This document shows, in pieces, positions 35,915 through 47,321 of a stretch of 60,000 bases of DNA. This stretch comes from Gnetum montanum (taxonomy: Eukaryota; Streptophyta; Gnetopsida; Gnetales; Gnetaceae). The DNA is taken from contig MNCI01037900.1 in NCBI GenBank assembly GCA_015680685.1, forward strand, positions 263,595 through 323,594, read 5' to 3'. The position numbers were made by a program, and so were the translations under genes. How positions within the stretch are numbered: the stretch's first letter is position 1; the number at the start of each line of letters is the position of its first letter. Below the pieces are notes generated by a model. The model had not been told where the DNA came from, did no database searches, and was given only the letters and a program-made list of their open reading frames with translations.

Positions 35915-36103
35915 ATGACATGGTTAAGCATGGTTGATGCAAAAATGGGCATTAGGAACCTCTCCTTGGAAATCTTTGAGGAAAATGAATTTGAACATTT
36001 AGAGAAGAAGCGTGCTCCATGCATCGTGTACAATGATAACAAGTGCAATTGCATGCAAAAAATTTGGTCCATTAAGAGTACATTAATTGAAGCATGTAAT
36101 TAG
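35915..36103 (+). pseudogene. Element D: C-terminal fragment of aspartic protease
   Basis: The short frame reads TWLSMVDAKMGIRNLSLEIF and then an EKKRAPCIVY segment. This aligns with AWLSIVDACLRIRDLSLEIS and EKRIVPCITY of element F. It is the end of the protease domain; the active-site half is missing to the left, where the LINE begins. A small deletion has removed the IIMG residues just upstream. It is followed by about 450 nt of acidic linker that leads into RT. Confidence 0.65.
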
Positions 36104-36559
36104 TGTGCACATGAAATAGATATCTAAAGGTGCCTATACATAGTGACCAAAAAATAGGAGGGCATCCAATGACTAACAGCTGACTTTGACAATAGCACAT
36201 TATGCATGGAACCAATTGAATGCCTAACATGCACCTATGATGAAAGCATGGATGAACTTGAGTGAGTTCATCACCAACTCTCTGACAATGAAGATGATGA
36301 TACTTGTTGGGGAGAGTTGGAAATCCTTGATAATTTCAAGCAGGAGCCCTTAGAGTTAAAAAATCTACCAGTTGACATGGAGTATGCATTTTGAATAATG
36401 GTAAGTTGATCATAATTAGTGCAAATATTGCTCCATAATAAAAAGATAAGCTATTACAGGTTTTCAACAAGTGGCTAACAACCTTTTCTTGGTCATATCC
36501 TGAACTTACAAGAATCAATCCAAGGATATCCCAACATCACATTTACACCAATTGGGCCA

Positions 36560-37250
36560 TAAAGCTAAGAAGGCAACCACAAAGGTTGCCAAATCCCAAA
36601 TTGTAGTAAATCATCAAGGAGGAAATAGAATAACTCCTCAAGGTAGGGTTCATCTATCCCATCACAAATAGTAATTGGGTTAGCCCACTTGTCATTATGC
36701 CAAAGAAAGGTGGCAAGTAGTGGGACTACATTGACTTTAGGCTATTGAACATGGAAACATTTAAAGATCATTTTCCATTGCCATTTTTGGATAAAGTGTT
36801 GGACACTATCTCTAGGCATTGCTATTATAACTTCTTGGATGGTTATAGTGACTATAACCAAATCCAAATTGCACTAGAAGATTAGGCTGAGACAACATTC
36901 ACAAGCCCATGAAGGACTTTTGCATATTGTAAGATGTCATTCAGTCTGTGCAATGCCCCTGCAACATTTCAATGCCTAGTCCTTAGTATTTTCCAATAGT
37001 AAATTGATAGTGGGGTAGAATTCTTCATGGATGAATTTTCTACCAATGAGGCTACATTTGACCAAGCCCTAGACTATCTTCAATAGGTACCGAAAAGATG
37101 TGTCAAAACAAATCTTAGGCTCAATTGGTAGAAAAGCCATTTAATGATCCATGAAGGCATAGCACTAGAGCATAGAATTACTTAACCAAGGATTGAGATA
37201 GGCCCTAAAAAGATAAGGATCATCTAAGGAATCACATGTCAACCAAAGAT
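36560..37250 (+). pseudogene. Element D: reverse transcriptase (Athila lineage)
   Basis: The RT copies element RNA into DNA. Visible landmarks in order are: GFIYPITNSNWVSPLVIMPKK (36645-36705), DYIDFRLLN (36727-36752), FPLPFLDKVLDT (36775-36810), FLDGYSDYNQIQIA (36834-36875), FTSP.RTFAYCKMSFSLCNAPATFQ (36897-36970) and FFMDEFS (37022-37043). The last is the catalytic box: Athila RTs have FMDDFS where most Ty3/gypsy RTs have YLDDI or YVDDI. The second aspartate is changed to glutamate here. Stops (TAG, TAA) are scattered through the frame. D is the only Athila-like copy here with RT. Confidence 0.75.
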
Positions 37251-37329
37251 AGTTAAAGATGTCTAATTATTCCTTGGACACATTGGCTATTACTAGTGAT
37301 TCATAAAGAGTTTCTCTAGGATTGCAAAG

Positions 37330-37860
37330 TCATTGGTTGAGCTTACAAGGAAAGATGTTCCATTTATTTAGATCAAGAAGTCCAAACATGCATTCCAACT
37401 ACAAAAGGAGAAATGCATAGAAACTCTAATTCTATGGGCACCAGATTGGTCTAGAGCATTCTACATAATGATAGATGTATCTAATTGTGCCTTGGAAGCT
37501 ATTCTTATGCAACTGGATGATAAAAAACATCCATATTACATTCATTGCACAAGTCGAAGCATCGTGGGTGCACAACTAAATTACACCACAATAGAGAAAG
37601 AATTAATGGCAGTGGTGTATGCTCTTGAAACATTTAGGCACTATGTGCTTGGTTATAAAATATTTGTGCATACAAACCATAGTGCTATCTGCTTACTGAT
37701 GACCAAGCCGACAGTGAGGCTCCGTACCATATCGTGGATCGTGAGCTTGTAGGAATTCAATCTCACAATGGTAGACTGAAAAGGAACTGATAATGTGATC
37801 ATTAACCACCTTTCTTGATTAAGATAGGATAATAAAGAGGAGGAGAGTCCACTCTCTAAT
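37330..37860 (+). pseudogene. Element D: RNase H domain
   Basis: RNase H removes the RNA strand during reverse transcription. The open stretch 37468-37752 reads IDVSNCALEAILMQLDDKKHPYYIHCTSR, then AQLNYTTIEKELMAVVYALETFRHYVLGYKIFVHTNHSAICLL. This is the Ty3/gypsy RNase H pattern with the DAS, the (T/S)EKELLAVV block and the late TDH motif (here TNH). It continues in other frames through EFNLTMVD and NVIINHLS to about 37820. The first catalytic Asp is retained as D-V-S, and the Glu in EKE is present. The TDH Asp is Asn, so activity is unlikely. Confidence 0.75.
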
Positions 37861-37869
37861 CAATTTTCA

Positions 37870-38902
37870 AACAAATTTCTCTTTATAGAAGTAATAAATG
37901 ACCAAGTGTCCATTAAACTAAAATGGTATTATGGCATCATCACTTACCTTCTCATTCAAAAGATATCATAAGATCTAGACTTTAGGAAGAAGCAACAATT
38001 TCTTCATCAAGCAAAGTACTTTATGAAAATCAATAGACACCTTTACAAGGTATGTGTCAATAGCCTGGTTCATTGATGTGTCCCTGATAGGGATCAACTA
38101 CACATTTTCCAGGTTGCTTACAAAGCCCTTGTGGAGGCCACTATGTAGGGAGATGCATGGCCATATAAATCTTGATGGTAGGATATTAATGGCCTAAAAA
38201 TTCAATCTTGTGAGCTTTATCAAAGAGATGATGGGATGATTGCTTGAATTGAGGGTCCTCAATAATGGATTCAACCACTAGAACCCTTTAACATATGGGG
38301 CATAGACTTCATGGATTCCATCACACCCATGTCCAATGGAAAGGCATATATCATCATAATAATGCCCTTTGGGCCTACTACTCAACATGGAAACTTCCTA
38401 TTGGCTACTCTCCCTATGAGTTAGTGTATCGAAAACTTCTAACACTTATAGATTAATCTAAGATTTGTATACTCTCAACAACTTTTGACATGAATCTTGA
38501 TCTTAGTCTAGCCCAATAAGAAAGACTAATCAACCTCAATGTGCTAGATGAAAATTGATTAGTAGCCCTATCTTTGAATGAAGTGCACAAGCCATTCAAT
38601 AAACAACGACATGACCGAAGAATATGAAATGTGAAATTTCAACTAGGAGATAAGGTTCTTTACTAGAATCATACACAATTACCTCAGAAAAAAAATTCCA
38701 AATGTTGTGGAAAGGGCCTTACATAATTGAAAAAACCTTTCCTTCTAGGGCCATGATCATATACAAACCTGAGAGCCCAAATAAAAAGCAGTTGGTCAAC
38801 ATCCAACAAGTGAAGCTTTTTCATGAGCTAAAGCAAGATAGTGTAACAAATACATCAATGGATGCACAACCATGCTTAATTTTTCAGATCTCCTCCTTCT
38901 AA
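37870..38902 (+). pseudogene. Element D: integrase, fragmentary core and intact C-terminal segment
   Basis: Integrase inserts the DNA copy. Traces of the core appear near 38288-38350 (EPFNIWGIDFMDSITPMSNGKAYI, where the family has WGIDFMGPF..S.G..YIL) and then break. The end of the domain is a 66-residue open frame (38702-38902) beginning MLWKGPYIIEKTFPSRAMIIY, the GPF/Y-type module of Ty3/gypsy integrases. Much of the central catalytic region is deleted: 'aatgcccttt gggcctacta' jumps to a segment near the integrase end. The first polypurine motif follows 7 nt after the stop. Confidence 0.65.
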
Positions 38903-38908
38903 CTCAAT

Positions 38909-38919
38909 CATGGGGGAGA
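38909..38919 (+). promoter_or_regulatory. First (internal) polypurine motif of element D
   Basis: CATGGGGGAGA lies directly after the integrase stop codon and is followed by T-rich sequence with TTTTTGTTTTACA words to about 39070. Because pol is present in this copy, D shows where the motif sits in a complete element: between pol and ORF2. Confidence 0.5.
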
Positions 38920-40439
38920 TAGCCATCTATGCTAAATAATCCACATGGCTCCTCAAATTTTCTATTTTTTGTTTTCGACATTTTTGATTTTGCAAGTTAA
39001 TTATTTTACAACTTTTTGATTTTCAAAATTTTTTATATTTTTACACAATTTTTTGTTTTACACCATCATTAGTACGCTTGAATCTTTCTTCAATATTTTA
39101 TACTTTCTTATATATTTTACTTTGTTTGAGTGTGATGTTCAAATTTTTGCTAATAAAAGTGCTTTATTGCCAATAGGACACAGTGGTGCTATAGTTGTTA
39201 CTAATGATGGCTTGTGCTTTATGTTTTTGATTTGCTAATGTTTGGTTTCTATTTTTAAATTTTTATACCAATAACTCAGTCATGGTTTCTTCTTCATGAA
39301 ACAAGCAATGAGTCCATGTCATCCACCAATCCATAAACTCTATGGTTTTCCTTATTCTAGAAGTTTAAGGTTCCTTTCATTAAAAAAAATTTTAATAAAT
39401 TTGTGACCTTAGTAGTTTTTGAAATTTGGAAATATTCAAAGGTTTGAATACGATGTGACTTCAAGGGGACTCAGTACTCTTTGTACTCTTCTACTTACTT
39501 GAGTGCTTGAGTGTTCTCATTGACTTCTTACCATTTCATGTTCCAATAATAGAAAGTCAAATAAGTATTTGCATGGCGTGGTTCCCAAGAAAAAGAAAAA
39601 ACAAACAATAGAAATAAAAGAAAAAGAAAAAAACATGATGGAAATTCAAAGCACACACTTTAGACAAATAAAGAGGCTACAAGCACAAATTATCATACTA
39701 GAAAGAAATGCACCCATGCCTAAAGGTCCCCTCTAACTAAGGCCTTATCTCACTTTCTAATTCTATTTTCTTCTCTTTATGGAATGATGGTTGTTTTCTG
39801 GGAGTAGTCTTATGTCTCAAGGGGTTGGATCAGCCTTGGAGTGGTGATGTGAAGTCGCTGAAAGAGGTTGGTTTTGGTTTGGACTAAGGATGGATCTTCT
39901 TTGGTCATTTTAAACATAAACTCTATAAGGGACTTCTTATGACCTTAGTTGGAATGCCATTCCACCTTCTCTATCATCCATTGATGCTAACCATAACTCA
40001 GCTCATTTTTCGTATTCATGTTCATGATTCTATGTCTTGGTTTGATGTATTGGAATTCTTAGGTCGAATCTTCTAGGTTTTGGTTCTTAACTTTCATAGA
40101 CCATTAGTCACGTATGGGGCCAATGAACTCCTTAGGTTGAGGTTATGCAAGGGTAAAAAAAATGACATGTGCCTACTATGGGAAGGATCCACTTGCATAT
40201 CTCTTGGTTAGGTTTGTTAAGTGCCTTATCCTTCAACATTTTTGCAAACTAAATCTTTTGTACATCCATCTTCTGCATCACACCATGTGTTTCTTTATAA
40301 ATTTTGTTCATTAAAAATATTCTCCACCAAATTTTTCAATTTTTGAGCTTTCAAATATCCTCTTCAATGATTTTATCATATTCTTGGCTTTTCTAGGATT
40401 CCATAGATCATAATTTCATTGAAAAATTCATTATATTTT
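38920..40439 (+). other. Element D: spacer between pol and ORF2
   Basis: A 1.5-kb non-coding spacer with a T-rich beginning, an A-rich segment (39590-39660) and the conserved block at 40146-40200 (GTGCCTACTATGGGAAGGAT). No protein family was recognised. Confidence 0.55.
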
Positions 40440-40552
40440 TGAGATATTGATGTTTGAAAATTTTTGTTGATGTGCCCCATATATGAGGCCCCATCAATGA
40501 AGTTGACCCATATACAGGGCCTTGTTGATATAAGAAAAAAATAGTATAAATA
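40440..40552 (+). promoter_or_regulatory. Internal promoter upstream of ORF2, element D
   Basis: Words of the type GCCCCATATATGAGGCCCCAT, CATCAATGA and CAGGGC are followed by TATAAATA at 40545-40552. The LTR of the same element carries CATCAATGA, GCCCCAT..ATGGGGC and ACAGGGC in the equivalent place (44069-44145). Each element's internal promoter therefore resembles its own LTR. Confidence 0.5.
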
Positions 40553-40699
40553 GGCACAACCCCATTTAGAAAATTTTACATTTTCTCACAAATCTCAAAG
40601 GAGATTTTCAATTTTTCAAAGCCTAGAACCTTCCATAGCCCATAACTTACAAATTGTTTATTCAAATCACTTTGTTCTTTGACCCTATAGTTACTAAAG

Positions 40700-40993
40700 G
40701 TAAGTTCTTTTTTATGGTGGCCATAAATGTACCATTTTTGATAGAAAATTTTTTGTGATTTTTTAACTCCCATAAAGGTTTAACTAAGAAAACAACCATT
40801 AAACACCAAATTACAAAAGTTAAACCTTTCCAATGAGATCTGATAACATTTATAATAAATAATTAATAAAATAATTAATCTACCATGGTCCAACCTTAGC
40901 CAAAATATAACTAACTAATGAGAAAAGGTGTTCAAAAAAAAATACAATGTTACACATTATATCTACTAATCCATGGATGTGTTGTGACTGTAG
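40700..40993 (+). other. Putative 294-nt intron upstream of ORF2, element D
   Basis: The donor CTAAAG|GTAAGTTC is a near-perfect plant consensus. The acceptor GTGACTGTAG|ATGGCA directly precedes the ORF2 start codon. Confidence 0.6.
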
Positions 40994-43778
40994 ATGGCAT
41001 CAAAAGGGAAGCACACGCAAGGAGCGGGAAGAGGCCAAGAACAACCCGAAGAAAAACCACTCAAAACCCATCCCACAAGTCCTCTGAGGGAAGAGGTAAA
41101 AGTGGAATCTATCAAATAGATTCCAAAACCACCAGTAGTAGCAACAGAACACTTCCATCAAGATGATGCACCAACACAAGCAGCAAATCTTGAGATGGCC
41201 TTAATAGAGGCTTGCTTAAATCAAATTAAATCAAGGGAGGTACAAAAATTAGTCATGAACCAAGAGAAGTATAGGACCACTTAAAAGCCTCTCCCATGTG
41301 GCCAATCATCACTTCCACCAAGGAGTGGTACATGGAAGAAACATTCCTATTCTGGAACAATAGGCAGCCTAGAGAAATTGTGAAAATAAAGGACATCTTA
41401 GTGTCTTACTTGGCATAGGCCATTGCTATAGCACTTGGATAGGGAAAAATATTACTGAAGTTCCAATGTAGGTAGATCTAAGCATCAAGAAAGAATGGAT
41501 GCAACAGTGTTGTGGTGTTGACCACAAGGAGTTTGTTGCACTCACATTAGCAGAGAGGATCCATTATAAGATTGCAAACTTTCATCTCAATCCCATAATG
41601 AGGGCAAGAAAAATCACCACATTCTTTGCCTAAGCATGCATCACTCTGAGTGAGAGATTCCCTATCAATATTCCATAGTTAATCTATCTAAAGATGGAGA
41701 AGCAATTTAAAGAAAATGAATGTGGAAGAAAGGCACTTCCCTTTCCATGCCTTATCAAGAAACTCTATCGAACGGGAGGGATAATTTGTTACACCAATGG
41801 CACTATTAAAACTATTCTAGCTACCAACTAGGTAGAAATGATGAAGGATAAAATGGCTACCACAACTATCCACTAAGAGGAGAAATGACCACCACCTCCA
41901 CCTGCCACTTAAACAACTATGCCAGACATCATTACAGTCATTCAATAGTTGCAAGAATATAGATAATGGCTCTTGAGTGAATAAAAATAATGAGTAGGCA
42001 TGAGTGGTAGGGACCCATTCATCTACAGACTAGCCATGAGTCACCTTAATGAGATGGCCTGAATGATTACCTTGATGGGTGAGGGTGGACCCATTTTCTT
42101 AACCCAAAGAACACAACTACCTATGAGGTTAAATCCAAGCACCAGATAGATCACAATATTTCTCATAGAATAATAGTCACTCCTAGAAATCTCTGAGAAT
42201 GTTGCGACCTTCTTAGTGTGCTTGGAGGAGGCTGAAGGAGCAAGTATACTAGTAATGCAACACCAAGGATAGGAGACCACAATAGAAGTGGTTACTAATC
42301 ATATTTCTAAGACTCTCAACACACCTACATCACTTGTACCAGATATCATTGCACTCAAATATGTGCAAACATTTGCAAGAATCACAAGAGATAGAATAAA
42401 TGCAGCATAACATGAAGAACTGTTAGACCGACTAGTAAGAACTAGGCAACAACTTCTAGATGTCTTTGACCTTCCAAACACTATCACTACAACCCAATCA
42501 AAGCTGCTAGAAGCAAGGGGCCAAAACATCATATTGGAGTGGCAACTTGAAATAGCCAAGGAGCATAATGAATTCTTGGCTATGAAAGTTACTAAAATAA
42601 GAGCCCAGATTGTAGATCCCACATTTCTTAACTCAATATTAACAAGAGATGCGAATATGGATTATCTTCACACCAAACTCAAAGGGGATGAGGGTGTAAT
42701 GGAAATGGTAATGTTTTATTGATCCTTGGTAGAGGCTACACAACACAAGATACAAAATTCCTTGGATCAGACCCACCAGGAGAATGTCCAGTTGACTATA
42801 GAAAATCATTGCCTACTTAATGTTGATGTGCACAAGTAATAATTAATTGAATTTATCCATCAACAGTAGGTGCAACTAGCTAGAGAAAACATAGAATTGA
42901 GGAGATTTGTAGTAGAGAATAGGAATCTCTCCATGGAGGAGGTGTGTACCCTTTGCCAAAAGACTATAATTGAGGTAGCCACCTAGAAATTTGAAGCTCT
43001 CAAATTTGAGAAAGTCAAAGATCATTACAGAGAGTAGGTTAGTATACAAAATGAAGTAAATGAAAAACATATCCAATTGATGAAGGCAAAAGCAAATGAA
43101 GTCCTCCAGCAACTCTAGCAAGGTAGAGAAGTTTGGCAACCCATTATTGATGGGATAGTTGTCTACAACAAGGTGAAAATCTACACAAAGGAGTTGTAGA
43201 TCCAAGAGATGATAGAATACATGGAACTTGCCAATCTCCATTATGCAAATATGGCCATGTTGACTACTGGATGGACATAGTTTAAACTAGAGAAATATGT
43301 GTCCAAATCATACTTTCTGTATAAGGCTAACTTCAAGCACCATAAGGACACCAATGATAAGATTGTGGTGGCTAAAGTTGAACTCAAAGTTCTCAAGGCA
43401 TGCTTCATAGATCAACAATCAACTGTTGAGAAATTGGCTAGGAGGATGAATGACTACCTGCTACAAAATGTAGTTAGGGTGTTTAACATCAAATGTAAAT
43501 AGTTCGCTACTTGGTTTGTCAACATAAAGGAAATGTTTCTAATAATGCCCTATTCATGGGATGTCCCCATTATGGTTAACATTTGTGATGTCATGTGGAC
43601 CATGAATGATCCCTGGAGTAGGGAGGAGAAGATGAAGGCATTGCCTAATGCCTTTTACCTTTCACCAGAGGTTGTAGCTATAGTAGGACAGCCACAACTA
43701 CCTTAGCTACCACACATGCTTGAAGCTAGTGAAGGTCCATCAGAGCCTCAGGAGCCACCACCACCTAGGACTGTTTGA
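40994..43778 (+). pseudogene. Element D: ORF2 (transposon-protein-like domain plus coiled coil)
   Basis: ORF2 starts MASKGKHTQGAGRGQEQPEE, a basic glycine-rich N-terminus resembling those of A and B. The globular domain includes WYMEETFLFWNN (41326-41364), CITLSERFPINIP (41638-41676) and LPFPCLIKKLYRTGGI (41740-41787). The second half (42480-43530) is a Gln/Glu-rich coiled coil with motifs shared with B and C, such as LSMEEVC and NLHYANMAML. It ends in EPPPPRTV at a TGA (43776-43778). The length is near 928 codons with at least one frameshift. Stops are again mostly TAG or TAA. It contains no membrane segment or enzyme motif that I can identify. Position and size match the extra ORF of Athila-type elements. 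Confidence 0.65.
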
Positions 43779-43989
43779 TCTTCACCACTATCTTTACACC
43801 ATCAGAGGATGTGCTATCCAAATTTTTTTAGTCACATCATGGTGTTCAATTTTGTGTCATGAACACCACAATTTTTTGTAATTTGTTAATTCATACACTT
43901 AGGCACTCAATTTTGTCAAGTTAGTTATTTTTTCAAGAGTTAATCAATAATCCCATATCTTCCCAATTTTGGAAAAGAACTCAAGGATG

Positions 43990-44013
43990 AGTTTTCATTC
44001 AATCGTGGTGGTA
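43990..44013 (+). promoter_or_regulatory. Tail motif and polypurine tract before 3' LTR of element D
   Basis: CTCAAGGATGAGTTTTCATT, then CAATCGTGGTGGTA, directly before the LTR. The upstream tail is almost the same in C, F and A. Confidence 0.55.
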
Positions 44014-45006
44014 TGATGAGTATCAAAGTGTCATGTCAATGGATCCTTGTCCTCATCAACAAGCCTTCATCAATGAGATCCCATTTATGTGGTGTTGCCC
44101 CATTGATGGGGCTACATTAATGTAGCATTTGCTACATTGACAGGGCGCCATTAACATAGCCCTAGTGAAAAAACTATAAATATGAGCTCCCAACCATGTT
44201 TATAGGCATCAAATTCATAGTAGTAGTAAAGCTCTTACAATTTGTCTATTTGAAAGTTAGAATATTTTTTCTTGAGTGCCCATAGTAGGAGTCATTGAGT
44301 GTACGGATCTTTATTTGGGCACTATTGTACCTGAACCACACTAGTGTGTATGATAATAAAGAGGAGCTTCTTGATAAACCTTGCAGCATTTTTAATAACT
44401 TAAATGTTTTATTTATGCATTCATTTTTTTTATTAAATATATCAATTAATTTAGATTAAACTAAATTAGACTTTAATCAATTAAGCTAAATAGATTAAGT
44501 ACATTAGGATGATCACTTTGAGTGTAAACACATATTCACTTAGTAATCCCAGCAGCATTATTGCTTGGTGCACCCAATAGCATAGTGCTTGGTAATCCTA
44601 GCAGTGTTATTGTTTGGTGTGCCCAGTAGCATACAACTTGGTAACCTAGAACTGATGCATGGGTTTAGGACATGTATGGAAAGTGGAATCGAATGCTTAT
44701 GTTAGTATTAGCTATAGACGAGTCAGATAGTTAGATCGAATTAGTTATTAAATTACTTTATCTTTCTTCAAGCACCAAAGAACATAAGACATAAAAGGAA
44801 AAAAATCATATGCCTTAATTACACTTAATCATAACTTTGTACTTCACAAGTATAATTGAGAAGACAACAAATGACCTTAGGGCAAGATTAACTTCATAGA
44901 AGACTAGTGCATTGGAAACTAGAGAGTCCATAGAATTTGACTAGATCATGCATGAACACTTCATGATTCGTATGGTTGGACATAGGGGTACCTTTACCAC
45001 TCATCA
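44014..45006 (+). repeat. 3' LTR of element D
   Basis: A 993-bp LTR starting TGATGAGT and ending CACTCATCA. It is followed by ATTAC and no primer-binding site. The body contains the family's 'cttggt..cc(a/t)agta' repeated words near 44530-44640. Confidence 0.75.
44097..44182 (+). promoter_or_regulatory. U3 palindromes and TATA box of element D LTR
   Basis: GCCCCATTGATGGGGC (7-bp arms, 44097-44112), the perfect 16-bp palindrome GCTACATTAATGTAGC (44111-44126) and a partial repeat GCTACATTGAC lie upstream of TATAAATA at 44175-44182. Confidence 0.7.
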
Positions 45007-45885
45007 ATTACAAAGGATATTTCACCTAATATGTAACCTTACTCTACTATCTTTACAATGCAACAACTTCAAAGCCTCATAAGAAATTGAATGGTTTGTT
45101 ATTATCACAAATTCTTAACAATCTTCTTCAATAACTTTCGATACACAAATTCAAGAAGGGATTCAATTTGGTGTCACTTTCTTTGGAATTTGTGAAAAAA
45201 ATTCCCTATTCATCATTAAAATTCTTCATTTATACAAAATAAGACTTGACCAAAATTAGAAAAATCATTATTTTGGAAATAAATTTTCATCAAAGAATTT
45301 AATGTTAATCAGTTGTAGAGTATTGAACTACACCATGGTCTCTGTGCTCTTTGATACTCAATTTAGATCATCCCAATGATGTAGATCAATATCTCAACTT
45401 GTTGGGGAGGTACTTTTTCTCATAATTCAATGTTATCGATCTATGTCATGCCAACTATGAAGATTGATATGTGTTGGATTTATTTCCACTGATCCCACAA
45501 TGACTTGAAATAAGAAAAAATTAATAAAGCAATTAGTATTTATCAATAGTTATTGCAAAAATTGATTATCTTCGATAAGGTAAATTAGTAAAAAAATAAA
45601 AAGTTAAGCCTTTAACAAGTTAAAAACTAGAACCATCAGGTGTTCAACACATCGAGATAAGTAAGGGATAAAAGGCATTATCTTTGCCATTTTCCTAAAA
45701 ATTCTTTGAACTTAAGATTCAATGGGGGGATTAGCTACACTTCATTATATAACCAAGTTTCTTGAAAATTTCCACTGTCTTAGCAACTAACCTTAATTCT
45801 TATTAAATTTCCAATAGGATTATTTATTAACTTCAAAACAAACCACTATTTACATATTTGCAATTTCTAGTCTTCCTCAGTTATG
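45007..45885. other. No recognisable gene between D LTR and element G
   Basis: AT-rich. It may contain the 3' untranslated region and LTR of minus-strand element G, but no LTR termini could be fixed. Confidence 0.4.
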
Positions 45886-47316
45886 TTAAGTTTTGGATAA
45901 TTTTCCAAAGTAGTGCTTGAGATGGATGACATTAAATGGAAACTTCATTTTAGTTCCATCCATCATGGACAACTTATATGTATTATTTGGCACTTGTTTC
46001 CTAATAACAAATGGGCCCATCCATTTGATAGAAAATTTGTTATGGTTGCTTCTTCCTTTTGTGTTCAAAAGTAACACTAGGTCATCTACTCTAAATGCTC
46101 TTTTTAAAGTCTTTCTATGAAACTATCTTTTGATTTCTGATGCATTTATCATCAAATTATCTCTAGCTTTTCCAATATGAACTTTCATCTTGATCAGAAA
46201 AGATATTAAACTTCTATCTTTGTTTGCTTTTTCCCTATACGTTCGTACAAATTCTAATGTCAAAGTTATGATCCTATTAGTAATTCTTGCAGCTACTCCA
46301 TAAACTAGATTATAGGGTAAGGTACTGATAAATATGTTAATCCATATGTGATTGTTCCATGAAGTGGATCATAAGTGATCATGCTAGTTTTCTAAACTCC
46401 CATTCATTGATCTTTTTATGTAATAAATAATCTTCTTATTTGTAGATTCAACTAACCCATTTCCATGAGGATAATAATTCGATAAGGAGAATAGAAAAAT
46501 AGATTTCTCAAAAGTCCATATTATAAATTCTTTAGATGGAAATGTAGGGTCGTTATCTTATACTAATAATTTGAGCATGCTAAAATGACTTAGGATATGA
46601 TCTTTAAGAAACCTTATTAGATCTAAAGCTAAACGTTTCTTTAGAATCTTTGCTTATGCCAACCTAGTGAAATAGTACATAGCTATAAGTATAAACCTTT
46701 GTCCAAACTTTGATGGAATAATTATTCAAATAACATGTAAATCCCATTGCTAAAATGGTCCTTTGACAATTACTAGTTTTAGAGGAACACTAGCTTTATT
46801 GATTTTTAGATCATAGATTTAGCATTTGAAATAACTTTGAATATTAGAGATAATATCTTGAAGCATGCTAGGCTAATAAAATCTATAACATACTATGTGT
46901 TGCATAGTGGATTTTGATGAATCATAAAACCAGTTTGGATGATCATGAACTGGTCCAACACAAGCTCAATCCGATCATCCCTAATACATTCTAACAAAAC
47001 TCCTTTGAAATATTTTGTATATAAGATCCCATCTTTCACTAGAAAGTTATATATCTTTTTAAGAAAAGCTCTTCTTTGGCTCATATTTAAATTATTTGGA
47101 ACTCCCTTTGAAGCAAAGAACTCTAAACTTTCATTATACTAATTTTCACTATGGGAATTTAATGTACAAATTTCAGCTTCCTTGGTAATTAATTTGGCTA
47201 ATCCCATTCATTTAATTTTTCTACATAATTTTAATGAAAATTTGAACCATTGAAGCTTAGTAATCTAATTTTCTCTTTTCAACTCAATTTCATTTTATGC
47301 CAAAACTTTCTTAATA
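45886..47316 (-). pseudogene. Element G: Ty3/gypsy integrase, decayed
   Basis: On the minus strand the zinc-binding N-terminus is suggested by RRAFLKKIYNFLVKDGILY and the following LLECIRDDRIELVL (46893-47084). The core is broken. The C-terminal end (45886-46077) is well kept: DLVLLLNTKGRSNHNKFSIK, then WMGPFVIRKQVPNNTYKLSMMDG and PFNVIHLKHYF, the typical GPF/Y end. Integrase joins element DNA to the genome. The 5' part of this pol (RT and RNase H) continues at 53880-54770, on the other side of element F. F therefore inserted into G between RNase H and integrase. G is not Athila-like: its RT has a YLADI box. Confidence 0.7.
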
Positions 47317-47321
47317 GTAGG
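47317..47321. repeat. Left target-site duplication of element F
   Basis: GTAGG immediately before the LTR. An identical GTAGG follows the right LTR at 53875-53879. Confidence 0.9.

Noticed and set aside
40994-43778. ORF2 as an envelope gene
   Set aside because: Its position after pol would fit, but I see no signal peptide, no hydrophobic membrane segment and mostly coiled coil. The N-terminal pattern resembles a plant transposon-protein domain instead.
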